Shown: piece after piece, positions 26,211 through 34,984 of the stretch
Layout of the letters: each line of letters opens with the position of its first letter
How positions within the stretch are numbered: position 1 is the stretch's first letter
Assembly: GCA_017463615.1 (NCBI GenBank)
Contig: JAFTOU010000009.1
Span: forward strand, 1 to 64,000
Source of the DNA: Alistipes sp.
GTDB lineage: Bacteria; Bacteroidota; Bacteroidia; Bacteroidales; Rikenellaceae
DNA length: 64,000 nt
Reading direction: 5' to 3'
Notes under the pieces: generated by a model
What the model saw: only the letters and a program-made list of their open reading frames with translations
Database searches by the model: none
What the model was told of the DNA's origin: nothing
Made by a program: the position numbers and the translations under genes

Positions 26211-27455
26211 TTACAATTTATCAATCAGCCTCTCCAAGGCAATGCCACGCGAGCCCTTGAGGAGTATTGTCGTATTCGTTAGTCGGCTCTTGCTGATAAA
26301 CTCAGCCGCCTCAGTAGTATCTTTGCAACAGATGGCATCTATGGCGAGGCTATGTGCCGCCCTGCGGAAGTGGTCGCCCACAAGGATGATATCCACGCCT
26401 GCAATCTGCGTAGCGAGCTCCAATATCCTGCTGTGCTCCTGCTCGCTCCACGCGCCTAACTCCAACATATCGCCCAGAATGAGCAACTTTGCCCCCTGCT
26501 TTGTGGCGATATTGGCTATAGCCACCTCCATACTTGATGGGTTGGCGTTGTAACAATCTATAATCAAGGTATTTGCGCGAGCGGTAACAACCTCCTGCGA
26601 GCGGTTATTATCGGGCGTGTAGCTCTCCACCGCCGAGGCTATACGCTCGGGAGCGATGTCAAAGTAGAGTCCCACAGCCACCGCCGCAGCGATATTGTAG
26701 CGGTTGTAGTCACCCGACAGCTGGCTCTTGTAACCCTCCGCCACAGCGCGCGAGTAGCACTCCGTAGCCATATCCTTACGCTCGGAAGCCATCAGTTGCA
26801 GCAGGCAGTCCTCCTCGGGCACAAAGGCGCGACCCCCATTGGCACAGAGGTAGTCGTAGAGCTCGCCCTTACCCTTGATAATACCCTCCTTGCCGCCAAA
26901 ACCCTCAAGGTGGGCATTGCCGATGTTGGTGATAATGCCGTAGTTGGGCTGCGATATGGAGCAGAGGGTAGCAATCTCGCCCTGAGCACTCGCACCCATC
27001 TCCACCACGCCAAACTCCGTAGTCTTATCCATCGCCAGAATCGTCAGCGGCACGCCGATGTGGTTGTTCAGATTTCCGCGTGTGGCGTAGACCTCAAACT
27101 GCTCGGCAAGCACACGGCTGACAAGCTCCTTGGTAGTCGTCTTGCCATTACTGCCCACAATGCCGATAATCGGTATTGCCAGTCGGCGACGATGCTCGGC
27201 AGCAAGACTCTGCAGAGCCGCAAGCGAATCCTCCACCTCAACTACGCGGTCTGCATACTCAGCCGCCACATCCGCAAGGTGCTCATCCACAATGGCGTAT
27301 GCAGCACCAGCCTCTAAAGCCTTAGTAGCGAAGAGGTTACCGTTAAACTTCTCGCCACGCAGAGCCACAAAGAGCGACCCCTCAGCAACGGCGCGAGAGT
27401 CGGTCGTCACAGAGCTACACTGCTCAAAGATGGCGTATAAACTATCAATATCCAT
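26211..27455 (-). CDS. murF: UDP-MurNAc-tripeptide--D-Ala-D-Ala ligase
   Basis: A 414-residue Mur ligase. ATP-binding IVGSNGKTTTKEL and the central TEFGVVEMGAS stretch are diagnostic for MurF; IIDCYNANPSSMEVA is the C-terminal-domain signature. It adds D-Ala-D-Ala to the peptidoglycan precursor in the cytoplasm. Its first base coincides with the last base of manC's stop (ATGA-type overlap), so it is translated together with that gene. Confidence 0.95.
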   Translation of the reverse strand: MDIDSLYAIFEQCSSVTTDSRAVAEGSLFVALRGEKFNGNLFATKALEAGAAYAIVDEHLADVAAEYADRVVEVEDSLAALQSLAAEHRRRLAIPIIGIVGSNGKTTTKELVSRVLAEQFEVYATRGNLNNHIGVPLTILAMDKTTEFGVVEMGASAQGEIATLCSISQPNYGIITNIGNAHLEGFGGKEGIIKGKGELYDYLCANGGRAFVPEEDCLLQLMASERKDMATECYSRAVAEGYKSQLSGDYNRYNIAAAVAVGLYFDIAPERIASAVESYTPDNNRSQEVVTARANTLIIDCYNANPSSMEVAIANIATKQGAKLLILGDMLELGAWSEQEHSRILELATQIAGVDIILVGDHFRRAAHSLAIDAICCKDTTEAAEFISKSRLTNTTILLKGSRGIALERLIDKL

Positions 27456-28534
27456 TAGCAGAATTTATCTCCCTGGTTAAACTTCACTTCGTCTATATAC
27501 TTCTTGATATTCTGCTCGTCCGAGCGAGGACATATCATCAGCACATCGTCTGTATCTACAACAATATAGTCGCGCAGACCACTCACGACCGCCACCTTAC
27601 CCTTCGGCAGCGAGATTATCGTATTGCGGGTATCGTAGGCGTAGCACCCCTCCGACGGCTTAACATTGGCATACTTATCCTTGCGCGAGTGCTGGTAGAG
27701 CGAACCCCAAGTGCCGATGTCGCTCCAACCGAAGTCGCCACTGCGAACATACACATTGTCCGCGCACTCCATAACGCCGTAGTCGATAGATATCGCCCTG
27801 CACTGCGAGAACACCTCGGCAATAGCAGCCGCCTCACTCTCTTTGCCGTAGTGGTCGGAGATGGAGCTAAAGAGCTGATACATATCTGGCAAGTGCTGCT
27901 CTATAGCGCTGAGGATGGTCTGGGTCTTCCAGACAAATATGCCCGAGTTCCACAAAAACTCGCCGCTGCGGATAAACGCCTGCGCAACCTCAAGGTTAGG
28001 CTTCTCGGTAAAGCACTTGACGGGCGAGATGTTCTCGTTATTGCTGCGCTGGATATATCCATATCCAGTCTCCGGGCGTGTAGGGTTTATGCCGATAGTC
28101 ATCAGGGCAGGGTTCTGGCTGGCAAAGTCTACACAGCTCTGCAGCGTAGAGGAAAACTCCTCCTCATTTGCCACATAGTGGTCAGACGGAGTTACAACCA
28201 TCAGCGAGTCACTGCACTTACTGCGCAGATAGGAGGCAGCATAGCAGATGCAAGGCGCGGTATTACGACCCACAGGCTCGCAGAGCACCTGCTCCGCACT
28301 CAGCTCGGGCAGATGTTCAAGCACAAGGTCGCGATAGTGGCGATTTGTGACAACAATAAAATTTTGAGCAGGTATTGTGCGGGCGAAACGCTCAAAGGTC
28401 ATACGGATAAACGACTTGCCCGTGCCGAGGATGTCTAAAAACTGTTTTGGCATACTTTTTCGGCTCTTGGGCCAGAAGCGTGTACCTACGCCACCCGCCA
28501 TAATAACGCAATAAATCTCACTTTTTGGGGTCAT
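27455..28534 (-). CDS. manC: Mannose-1-phosphate guanylyltransferase
   Basis: A 359-residue nucleotidyltransferase with pyrophosphorylase signature IMAGGVGTRFWPKSR and the FLEWNSGIFVW-like segment EFLWNSGIFVWKT. It makes GDP-mannose for surface polysaccharides and glycoproteins. The isomerase domain of bifunctional enzymes is absent. It is the first gene of the long minus-strand run and is divergent from pssA. Confidence 0.93.
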   Translation of the reverse strand: MTPKSEIYCVIMAGGVGTRFWPKSRKSMPKQFLDILGTGKSFIRMTFERFARTIPAQNFIVVTNRHYRDLVLEHLPELSAEQVLCEPVGRNTAPCICYAASYLRSKCSDSLMVVTPSDHYVANEEEFSSTLQSCVDFASQNPALMTIGINPTRPETGYGYIQRSNNENISPVKCFTEKPNLEVAQAFIRSGEFLWNSGIFVWKTQTILSAIEQHLPDMYQLFSSISDHYGKESEAAAIAEVFSQCRAISIDYGVMECADNVYVRSGDFGWSDIGTWGSLYQHSRKDKYANVKPSEGCYAYDTRNTIISLPKGKVAVVSGLRDYIVVDTDDVLMICPRSDEQNIKKYIDEVKFNQGDKFC

Positions 28535-28557
28535 AACTACCTCTATTTTTACATTGA

Positions 28558-28589
28558 TTGTACAAAGATAAAAATATTTTGTAACTTTG
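28558..28589 (+). promoter_or_regulatory. Promoter of the pssA operon
   Basis: TTG (28558-28560), 21-nt spacer, -7 box TAACTTTG (28582-28589): a near-ideal Bacteroidota promoter, 21 nt before the pssA ATG. Confidence 0.8.
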
Positions 28590-28610
28590 TCGGGTTAAAA
28601 GCACTTAAAA

Positions 28611-29321
28611 ATGAAAATAAAGTTGTTTACAGTTCCAAATATCATCACGCTCTGCAACCTGCTCTGCGGATGTCTATCTATTGTCGCCTCTTTGGTGGTG
28701 GGCGATATCACCCTCGCCTTCATCTTTGTTGTGGCAAGTGCGGTGTGCGATTTCTTTGACGGTTTTACCGCTCGCCTGCTGAAGCAGTACTCCGATATCG
28801 GCGTGCAGTTGGACTCGCTTGCCGATATGGTCTCTTTCGGTGTTGCCCCTGCGGCGGCGATGTATTGTCTTGCAAATCAGTCACCTGCGCTCTTTGACCT
28901 GAGTGCCGTTACAGCGCATACGATAGTCTATGTTCCGTTCATCATGGCGGCATTTTCGGCTCTGCGACTTGCGAAGTTTAATATTGACGACAGCCAGCAC
29001 AACAGCTTTGAGGGTCTGCCTACGCCGGCAAATGCACTCTTCTGCCTCTCGTTTGCATACACCGTAGTGGAGAAGGGTCTTACTGTGGAGGTTGAGTGGA
29101 TAGCGCTCATCTCGCTCATCATGGCGGCGCTGCTTGTCAGCCCTATCCGTATGTTCTCCTTCAAGCTCAAGAGCTTCGGCTGGCGCGAGAATAAGAGCCT
29201 CTACATCTTCCTTGCACTCTCCGCAGTTGCAATTTGTCTGCTCGGCGTATACTCTGTGCCGGCAATTATCGTTCTATATATTGTAATCTCCACCATCGGT
29301 TGGATACTCTGTAAGAAATAA
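28611..29321 (+). CDS. pssA: CDP-diacylglycerol--serine O-phosphatidyltransferase
   Basis: A 236-residue inner-membrane CDP-alcohol phosphatidyltransferase. The full catalytic motif is visible: CDFFDGFTARLLKQYSDIG then QLDSLADMVSFG. It makes phosphatidylserine, precursor of phosphatidylethanolamine. Its stop codon overlaps the porin start (TAATG), giving a translationally coupled pair. Confidence 0.95.
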   Translation: MKIKLFTVPNIITLCNLLCGCLSIVASLVVGDITLAFIFVVASAVCDFFDGFTARLLKQYSDIGVQLDSLADMVSFGVAPAAAMYCLANQSPALFDLSAVTAHTIVYVPFIMAAFSALRLAKFNIDDSQHNSFEGLPTPANALFCLSFAYTVVEKGLTVEVEWIALISLIMAALLVSPIRMFSFKLKSFGWRENKSLYIFLALSAVAICLLGVYSVPAIIVLYIVISTIGWILCKK

Positions 29322-31498
29322 TGCAGTTAAGGCACTACATATCACTACTTCTGCTACTTATAGCGACGCTCTGCTACTCCGAGGCGACGGCACAGCTTGA
29401 TGCCAGCGCCCTGATGCGTGGTCAGCGCGATGCTGCGCGTGGGGGTAACACCCTGGGCGGTATGCAGCAGCAGAATGGACTTGGTGGCTACGGTCAGAAC
29501 CCCTACGACACGGGCGTAGAGGGCGAGGAGGGTCAGCAGGGCGAGCCGCAGGACTCTACTAAGAAGGAGAAGAAGCCTCGCAAGCCGCTGGAGTCCTACT
29601 TCTTCAACGACTCTATCCGCGCGCTGAGGAACTTCCAGTGGACCATAGACCGCAACACCAACAAGGTTGTAGTTGCGCCGATAGATACCACCCTCGCACT
29701 CTGGCGTCTGGACTATCCACACCAGCATAAGCGCCTGGGTAACAACTCGGTAGGCGGTCTGGGACAGGCTTCGCAGGAGGTGAACTACTTTGAGCGTAAC
29801 ACCTCGCGCGAGTTTACCTTTGCCCGCCCATACGAGGCGTATGCCTACAGCCTTGAGAATGTCCCATTCTACAACATGAAGCATCCATATATCTGGATGA
29901 CATACCTTGAGTCGGGTCAGAAGCGTTACCGCGAGGAGCACTTCGAGATTACCGCCTCGCAGAACATCAACCCCTCCACCTCCTTCTCGCTCAACTACAA
30001 GGCGCGTGGCTCTAAGGGTAAGTACGACCGCTCAAGGATAAAGAATCAGAACTTCGCAGCAACCTTTGCGCACACAGGTCGCCGATACTCCGTACATGCG
30101 GCGCTGATGCACAACCACATAAACCAGCAGGAGAGCGGTGGCGTTGTGGGCGAGTGGGCTATTGCCGATACGGTCTTTGAGATGCCGTCGGGAGTACCTA
30201 TGCGTCTGGCATCTGCCGAGGCGGCAAACCTCTATCGCAACACCTCCTTCTTTGTCAAGCAGTCTATAGGCATACCGCTGCAGCGTATGACCGAGCACGA
30301 CTTCTCCATGGCAGAGCTCTCGGCAGTATATGTCGGCCACCTGTTTGAGTATAACTCGTGGAGCAAGGTCTACACCGACAAGTACGCCACCTATACCGAC
30401 GAGCGCTACAGCCGAAATGAGGATGGAACATTCAAGTCCCACACCGACACCTACTATAAAGATTGGTTCCTCAACCCTACCGATACGCGCGACTCGCTCG
30501 CCGAGCGAATAATCACCAACCGCCTCTTTGTGCAGGCGCAGCCGTGGAATCGTAATGGCGTAATCGGAACTATAGACGGTGGGGTGGGCTTAGACCTGCA
30601 TACATATTCCCAGTTTGCGCTAACAGACTATCTATCAGGTAAATACCAGCGCGTAAAAAAGACCGCTTGGTTTGCATACGCGGGCATAGACGGCAAGATT
30701 CGCAAGTATGTAGACTATGGTGCATCCTTCAAGCTCTACCCATCGGGCTACCGCGGAGGCGACTTTGACCTGCGTGCCCGTGCGGCCTTCACCGCCTTTA
30801 TCAAAGGTAAGCCATTTACCCTCTCGGGCGAGTTCTCGCAGAGTGCCACCTCGCCGGGCTACTGGAGCAACCACTGGATGTCCAACCACTACATCTGGGA
30901 CAACGACTTTAGCAAGGAGAACGAGACCCGCTTCAATGTGGCATTTACCGTGCCCGACCACGGCATAGAGCTCGGCTTCTGGCAGAGCGTAGTGACGGAC
31001 AAGCTCTACTACGGTGCCGACTGCCGCCCTGCGCAACATAGTGGTGCTGTGAGCCTTACGAGCATATACGCCCAGAAGGACTTTACCATCAAGGGTCTGC
31101 ACCTCAACCACCGCGTGCTGGTGCAGCTGACCTCCAACCGCGAGGTTATCCCTGTGCCGTTAGTCTCCGCCTTCCTATCCTACTACTACGAGTTCTGGGT
31201 TGTGCGCGATGTGCTGCGCGTGCAGGTGGGTCTGGATGGCCGCTTCAATACCGCCTACTACGCCCAGGGCTACAACCCTGCCCTATCGGTATTCTATAAC
31301 CAAAACGAGGTGGAGATTGGCAACTACCCTTATGTAGACGCCTTTGTGGCTGCTAAGTGGAAGCGTATGCGCATCCTGCTCAAGTATCAGCACCTCAACA
31401 AGGGGCTGTTTGGTAATGGCGAGGCGTTCCAGATTGCCCGCTACCCTCTCAACCCGGGCATGTTCAAGATTGGACTTTCGTGGGCATTCTACGACTAA
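29321..31498 (+). CDS. Putative outer-membrane porin (Porin_10-like)
   Basis: A 725-residue exported protein: signal peptide ending near ATAQ, a low-complexity G/Q linker (about 35-75), then a long series of amphipathic beta strands ending in a C-terminal Phe-x-Asp (WAFYD). This architecture matches the large putative porins often encoded next to lipid genes in Bacteroidota. The transported substrate is unknown. It is coupled to pssA and followed 16 nt later by a lytic transglycosylase gene. Confidence 0.75.
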   Translation: MQLRHYISLLLLLIATLCYSEATAQLDASALMRGQRDAARGGNTLGGMQQQNGLGGYGQNPYDTGVEGEEGQQGEPQDSTKKEKKPRKPLESYFFNDSIRALRNFQWTIDRNTNKVVVAPIDTTLALWRLDYPHQHKRLGNNSVGGLGQASQEVNYFERNTSREFTFARPYEAYAYSLENVPFYNMKHPYIWMTYLESGQKRYREEHFEITASQNINPSTSFSLNYKARGSKGKYDRSRIKNQNFAATFAHTGRRYSVHAALMHNHINQQESGGVVGEWAIADTVFEMPSGVPMRLASAEAANLYRNTSFFVKQSIGIPLQRMTEHDFSMAELSAVYVGHLFEYNSWSKVYTDKYATYTDERYSRNEDGTFKSHTDTYYKDWFLNPTDTRDSLAERIITNRLFVQAQPWNRNGVIGTIDGGVGLDLHTYSQFALTDYLSGKYQRVKKTAWFAYAGIDGKIRKYVDYGASFKLYPSGYRGGDFDLRARAAFTAFIKGKPFTLSGEFSQSATSPGYWSNHWMSNHYIWDNDFSKENETRFNVAFTVPDHGIELGFWQSVVTDKLYYGADCRPAQHSGAVSLTSIYAQKDFTIKGLHLNHRVLVQLTSNREVIPVPLVSAFLSYYYEFWVVRDVLRVQVGLDGRFNTAYYAQGYNPALSVFYNQNEVEIGNYPYVDAFVAAKWKRMRILLKYQHLNKGLFGNGEAFQIARYPLNPGMFKIGLSWAFYD

Positions 31499-31514
31499 GT
31501 CCGCCATAGAGTAA

Positions 31515-32192
31515 ATGAAGAGATACCTACATATATTATATATAGTCACCGCTGTGGTTGCAATGGCAATCACCCCCCTCACACGCGAGAGAATAGCCAA
31601 TGTCGTTGAGCGCGACCCCGAGCCGCTGCTCGCCGAGGGCGAATATGCCATCTCCCCCTACGACAATATCTTCCGCCGCGTATGCCGCCGCCATAATGTA
31701 GACTGGGTGCTGATGAGCTCCATAGCCTATGGCGAGTCGCGCTTCCGCGCCGATGTAGTCTCCCCGCGTGGTGCTGTGGGGCTTATGCAGGTGATGCCCC
31801 ATATCGCCCGCCACTGGGATGTGACCGCCGAGGAGCTGCTTGACCCCGCAATAAATATAGATGTCGCCTGCCGACTCTATAAGTCTATGCAGAAACAGCT
31901 TCGTATGCCTAAAACCACCGCCGAGCGCGACCGTATGGCATTCACCATAGCAAGCTATAACTGCGGAGCCTCCCGCCTTATAGACGCCCGCAACCTCGCC
32001 GAGTACTACGACGACCCAAAATACGAGTGGGAGGCAGTCTGCGACTACCTGCTGCTGCTCACCGAGGAGGAGTTCTATAACCACGAGGCCGTCACAAACG
32101 GCCAGTTCAAAGAGCCCCACATCACCATCGCCTACACCAACAAAGTCCTTGCAACCTACGACCGCTTCTCCCGCCTCGCCATCCGCGACTAA
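31515..32192 (+). CDS. Lytic transglycosylase (SLT domain)
   Basis: A 225-residue protein with an N-terminal membrane/signal helix and a goose-lysozyme-like SLT domain (about 55-200). The catalytic glutamate is in AYGESRF and the family motif SPRGAVGLMQVMP follows. It cuts peptidoglycan to leave anhydro-muramic ends, acting in the periplasm. Third gene of the pssA operon; a structured repeat begins about 17 nt after its stop. Confidence 0.9.
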   Translation: MKRYLHILYIVTAVVAMAITPLTRERIANVVERDPEPLLAEGEYAISPYDNIFRRVCRRHNVDWVLMSSIAYGESRFRADVVSPRGAVGLMQVMPHIARHWDVTAEELLDPAINIDVACRLYKSMQKQLRMPKTTAERDRMAFTIASYNCGASRLIDARNLAEYYDDPKYEWEAVCDYLLLLTEEEFYNHEAVTNGQFKEPHITIAYTNKVLATYDRFSRLAIRD

Positions 32193-32208
32193 GGCTACGC
32201 AGTAAGCG

Positions 32209-32398
32209 TGTACCGTCCCTTTTCTGAAGAAAAGTGACCCAAAAGACTTTCTGAGAAACTTCGTTTCTCTTCTATGCGCTGCGGAAATAGTCTGTTGTCT
32301 ACGACAATACAAAAACAGATACAGCACATCACTTTCAAGCCAGCTTGAGTGAGTGCTGTATCTATTTTTAGTATCCTGCGGATACCTGACTATTTCCG
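32209..32398 (+). repeat. Four-way-junction intergenic repeat, copy 2
   Basis: It starts with the same 42 nt as copy 1 (32211-32252). Hairpin 0 is GAGAAAC-TTC-GTTTCTC. The outer stem CGGAAATAGTC (32282-32292) / GACTATTTCCG (32388-32398) is perfect. Inside lie TTGTC-TAC-GACAA (32295-32307), AGATACAGCAC / GTGCTGTATCT (32317-32363, same TCAAGC/GCTTGA cap) and GTATCC-TGC-GGATAC (32371-32385). All stems but the first differ from copy 1 in sequence yet pair perfectly. Confidence 0.8.
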
Positions 32399-32416
32399 AA
32401 TAGAATCGTACCGCCC

Positions 32417-32545
32417 ATTTTGGCGTCAAAATGCGGTAGTAGGCGTACATCGTGAAAAAAAGTAACATCGGATAGTACTAAAAGCGTACAGCCGATGTTA
32501 CTTTTTAAGGGATGTGTGGCTAATGCCGTATTTTCACGCCAAAAT
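32417..32545 (+). repeat. Double-stem hairpin with conserved 20-nt loop, copy 1
   Basis: The outer stem 32417-32438 pairs with 32524-32545 over 22 positions: 19 Watson-Crick, two G-U wobbles and one mismatch. A short CATC/GATG helix follows, then a perfect 15-bp inner stem 32457-32471 / 32492-32506. The loop ATAGTACTAAAAGCGTACAG (32472-32491) contains a GTAC/GTAC mini-stem and is identical in the copy at 40668-40795. The right arm touches the stop codon of the lipid-kinase gene. Confidence 0.8.
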
Positions 32546-33510
32546 CATCGTGAAGAGAGGAACTCTTTGGTAACTACTACTCTAACTGAGCGCGGTACAA
32601 TCTCTATATCCACGGGGGTTTCGCCCATCATTTCGCCGTCGCACTCGAGGGAGATTGGGGGTGCGGAGTGGATGCGGATATGTTTCCCTTGGGCGTGCTT
32701 GACATGACCGATGGAGTAGATACCACCGTTGAAGAGTCTACGCAGGCGGAAGACGATATGCCACCAGTGGAGGGGTTTGATGAGGGTTATATCCAGCAGT
32801 CCGTCGTCGGCAACGGCCTTAGGCAGCTGCTGCACGCCACCGCCATTATACTTACAGATACCCACGGCGATGCTGAAGATAAGGTTGTTGTATATCTCCT
32901 CGCCGTCCACCTCAATCTTCACGCCCGAAGATTTATACTTGAAGTAAGCCTTCAGGATGCTTGCGATATAGAGCCAGCGACCCTTGAAGCCCTTAGTTTT
33001 CCAGTGGTTGAAGATAGAGATGACATAGGAGTCAAAGCCAAGGCCCGCCACATTTGCCATATAGCGGGTTTGGCGATACTTTGACTCAGTATATGTCACC
33101 GCACCGACATCCTGCAGGAAGGTTTTGCCCTCCTTGATTGCGCGGATAGCCTCCGAGTAGTGCGAGGCGATGCCGAAGGTGCGCACCCAGTCGTTTCCCG
33201 TACCTACGGCGATAACGGCGAGGCGTATATCCCTTGTGTCGCACTGCTGCTGAATAAACAGGCCATTGACCACCTCGTTGAGCGTACCATCGCCACCGAC
33301 AACGATAATCTTGCGGTAGCCCTTATTCACAGCCTCCACGGTAAGCTCCGTGGCGTGGCACTTATGCTCGGTAAAGACGGCATCGTGGTAGATGTCGTTA
33401 TCGCGCAGCAGCTTGGCTATCTGCGGATAGTCTTTAAGCCCGTGCCCAGCGCCCGCCGTAGGGTTTACGATGGCAAACCAGTGGTCGGTATTTATCTGCT
33501 CTACTGACAT
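32545..33510 (-). CDS. Diacylglycerol/lipid kinase family protein (YegS-like)
   Basis: A 321-residue soluble lipid kinase. The N-terminal NPTAGAGHG and the nucleotide-binding VVGGDGTLNEVVNG are the family hallmarks, with VGTGNDW completing the site. It phosphorylates diacylglycerol or a related lipid (undecaprenol is also possible). Last gene of a five-gene minus-strand set; 1 nt separates it from pepD. Confidence 0.9.
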   Translation of the reverse strand: MSVEQINTDHWFAIVNPTAGAGHGLKDYPQIAKLLRDNDIYHDAVFTEHKCHATELTVEAVNKGYRKIIVVGGDGTLNEVVNGLFIQQQCDTRDIRLAVIAVGTGNDWVRTFGIASHYSEAIRAIKEGKTFLQDVGAVTYTESKYRQTRYMANVAGLGFDSYVISIFNHWKTKGFKGRWLYIASILKAYFKYKSSGVKIEVDGEEIYNNLIFSIAVGICKYNGGGVQQLPKAVADDGLLDITLIKPLHWWHIVFRLRRLFNGGIYSIGHVKHAQGKHIRIHSAPPISLECDGEMMGETPVDIEIVPRSVRVVVTKEFLSSR

Positions 33511-33511
33511 A

Positions 33512-34966
33512 CTACTTCAGCGGTGCATTTGCCAGCGTATGGAGCAGGAACGAATAGAACTTCTCTACCGATGCGATATTGACCTTCTCGTCTGGAGAGT
33601 GTGGGAAGCAGATTGTCGGGCCAAACGAAATCATATCCAGACCCTCGTACTTTCCGCCGATGATACCGCACTCAAGACCTGCGTGGATAGCCATCACAGC
33701 CGGCTTTACGCCATAGAGCGACTCGTAAGATGCGAGCATGGTGTGGAGAATTGGCGACTCCATATTTGGCTTCCAGCCGTCGTAGTCGCCCGAGAGTTCT
33801 ACAGTAGCACCTGCAAGCTCAAAGACGCCCTTGATAGCAGCGCCCAGAGCGTGCTTCTCCGAGTTCACAGAGCTGCGGAGCAGACACTGAATCTTAATGC
33901 TGCTGCCGTCTGATACCACGCGCGCGAGGTTAGAGGAGGTCTGCACCAGTCCCTCCATCTCTACAGACATCTTCACAACGCCATTTGGTGCGCCGATAAC
34001 CGCCTTAGCCAGCTTCGCAGCAACATCCGCAGGGATAACCTCTGCAGGAGCCTCTGCAGGCAGAGCCTTAACCACGATGCTATCCTCAATATTTGCATAC
34101 TCAGCAATCAAAGTCTTCTCAAATGCTGCAACCTCAGCCTCAAAAGCCGCTGCATCTGCCTCCTTAACCAGCACTGTAGCCACAGCCTCGCGCGGAATAG
34201 CGTTGCGCAGACCACCACCATCTACATTTGCAAGGCGAAGCTCACAAGCCGAAGCGTTGAGCAGGCGGAACAGCTCGCGGTTGGCATTTGCACGCTGGTA
34301 ACCAATCTGAATACCCGAGTGGCCACCCTTCAGACCCTTAACCTCTACAGAGTAGGCCTTGTAGCCCGCAGGTGCAGCCTCTGCGGCGTATGGCAGCGAG
34401 ATATTTGCATCCAGACCGCCCGCACAACCTACATAGAGCTCGCCCTCGGTCTCAGAGTCAAGGTTGAGCAGAATATCGCCCTGCAGCAGACCACCCTTAA
34501 GACCAAAAGCGCCATCCATACCTGTCTCCTCTGTAGCAGTAAAGAGCGCCTCTACAGGGCCGTGTACGAGGGTGTTATCCTCCAGCACTGCAAGTATTGC
34601 AGCCGCGCCGATACCATTATCAGCACCCAGAGTAGTACCATTTGCAGTAACCCACTCGCCATCAATATATGCCTCAATAGGGTCGGTCTCAAAGTTGAAC
34701 TCCTTGTCGTTATTCTTCTGTGGCACCATATCAAGGTGAGCCTGAATAACTATACCCTTGCGGTTCTCCATACCCGCAGTTGCCGCCTTACGGATGTAGA
34801 CATTGTTTGCCTCGTCTACAGTATGCTCAAGACCCTGAGACTTAGCAAACTCTACAATATACTGGCGAATCTGCTCCTCGTGGTGAGAAGGGTGCGGGAT
34901 ATTACAAATAGCCGCAAAATGTTTCCATACAAGCGCTGGCTTTAGCGCAATAAGATTTTTGTCCAT
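33512..34966 (-). CDS. pepD: Aminoacyl-histidine dipeptidase (PepD/M20C)
   Basis: A 484-residue M20 di-zinc peptidase. IVIQAHLDMVPQ gives the first zinc ligand and catalytic Asp, TLGADNGIGAA the bridging Asp, and TATEETGMDGA the catalytic Glu. It hydrolyses Xaa-His and other dipeptides in the cytoplasm. It lies 18 nt after the sulfatase gene. Confidence 0.94.
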   Translation of the reverse strand: MDKNLIALKPALVWKHFAAICNIPHPSHHEEQIRQYIVEFAKSQGLEHTVDEANNVYIRKAATAGMENRKGIVIQAHLDMVPQKNNDKEFNFETDPIEAYIDGEWVTANGTTLGADNGIGAAAILAVLEDNTLVHGPVEALFTATEETGMDGAFGLKGGLLQGDILLNLDSETEGELYVGCAGGLDANISLPYAAEAAPAGYKAYSVEVKGLKGGHSGIQIGYQRANANRELFRLLNASACELRLANVDGGGLRNAIPREAVATVLVKEADAAAFEAEVAAFEKTLIAEYANIEDSIVVKALPAEAPAEVIPADVAAKLAKAVIGAPNGVVKMSVEMEGLVQTSSNLARVVSDGSSIKIQCLLRSSVNSEKHALGAAIKGVFELAGATVELSGDYDGWKPNMESPILHTMLASYESLYGVKPAVMAIHAGLECGIIGGKYEGLDMISFGPTICFPHSPDEKVNIASVEKFYSFLLHTLANAPLK

Positions 34967-34984
34967 AAATGTCTATGTTTTAGA

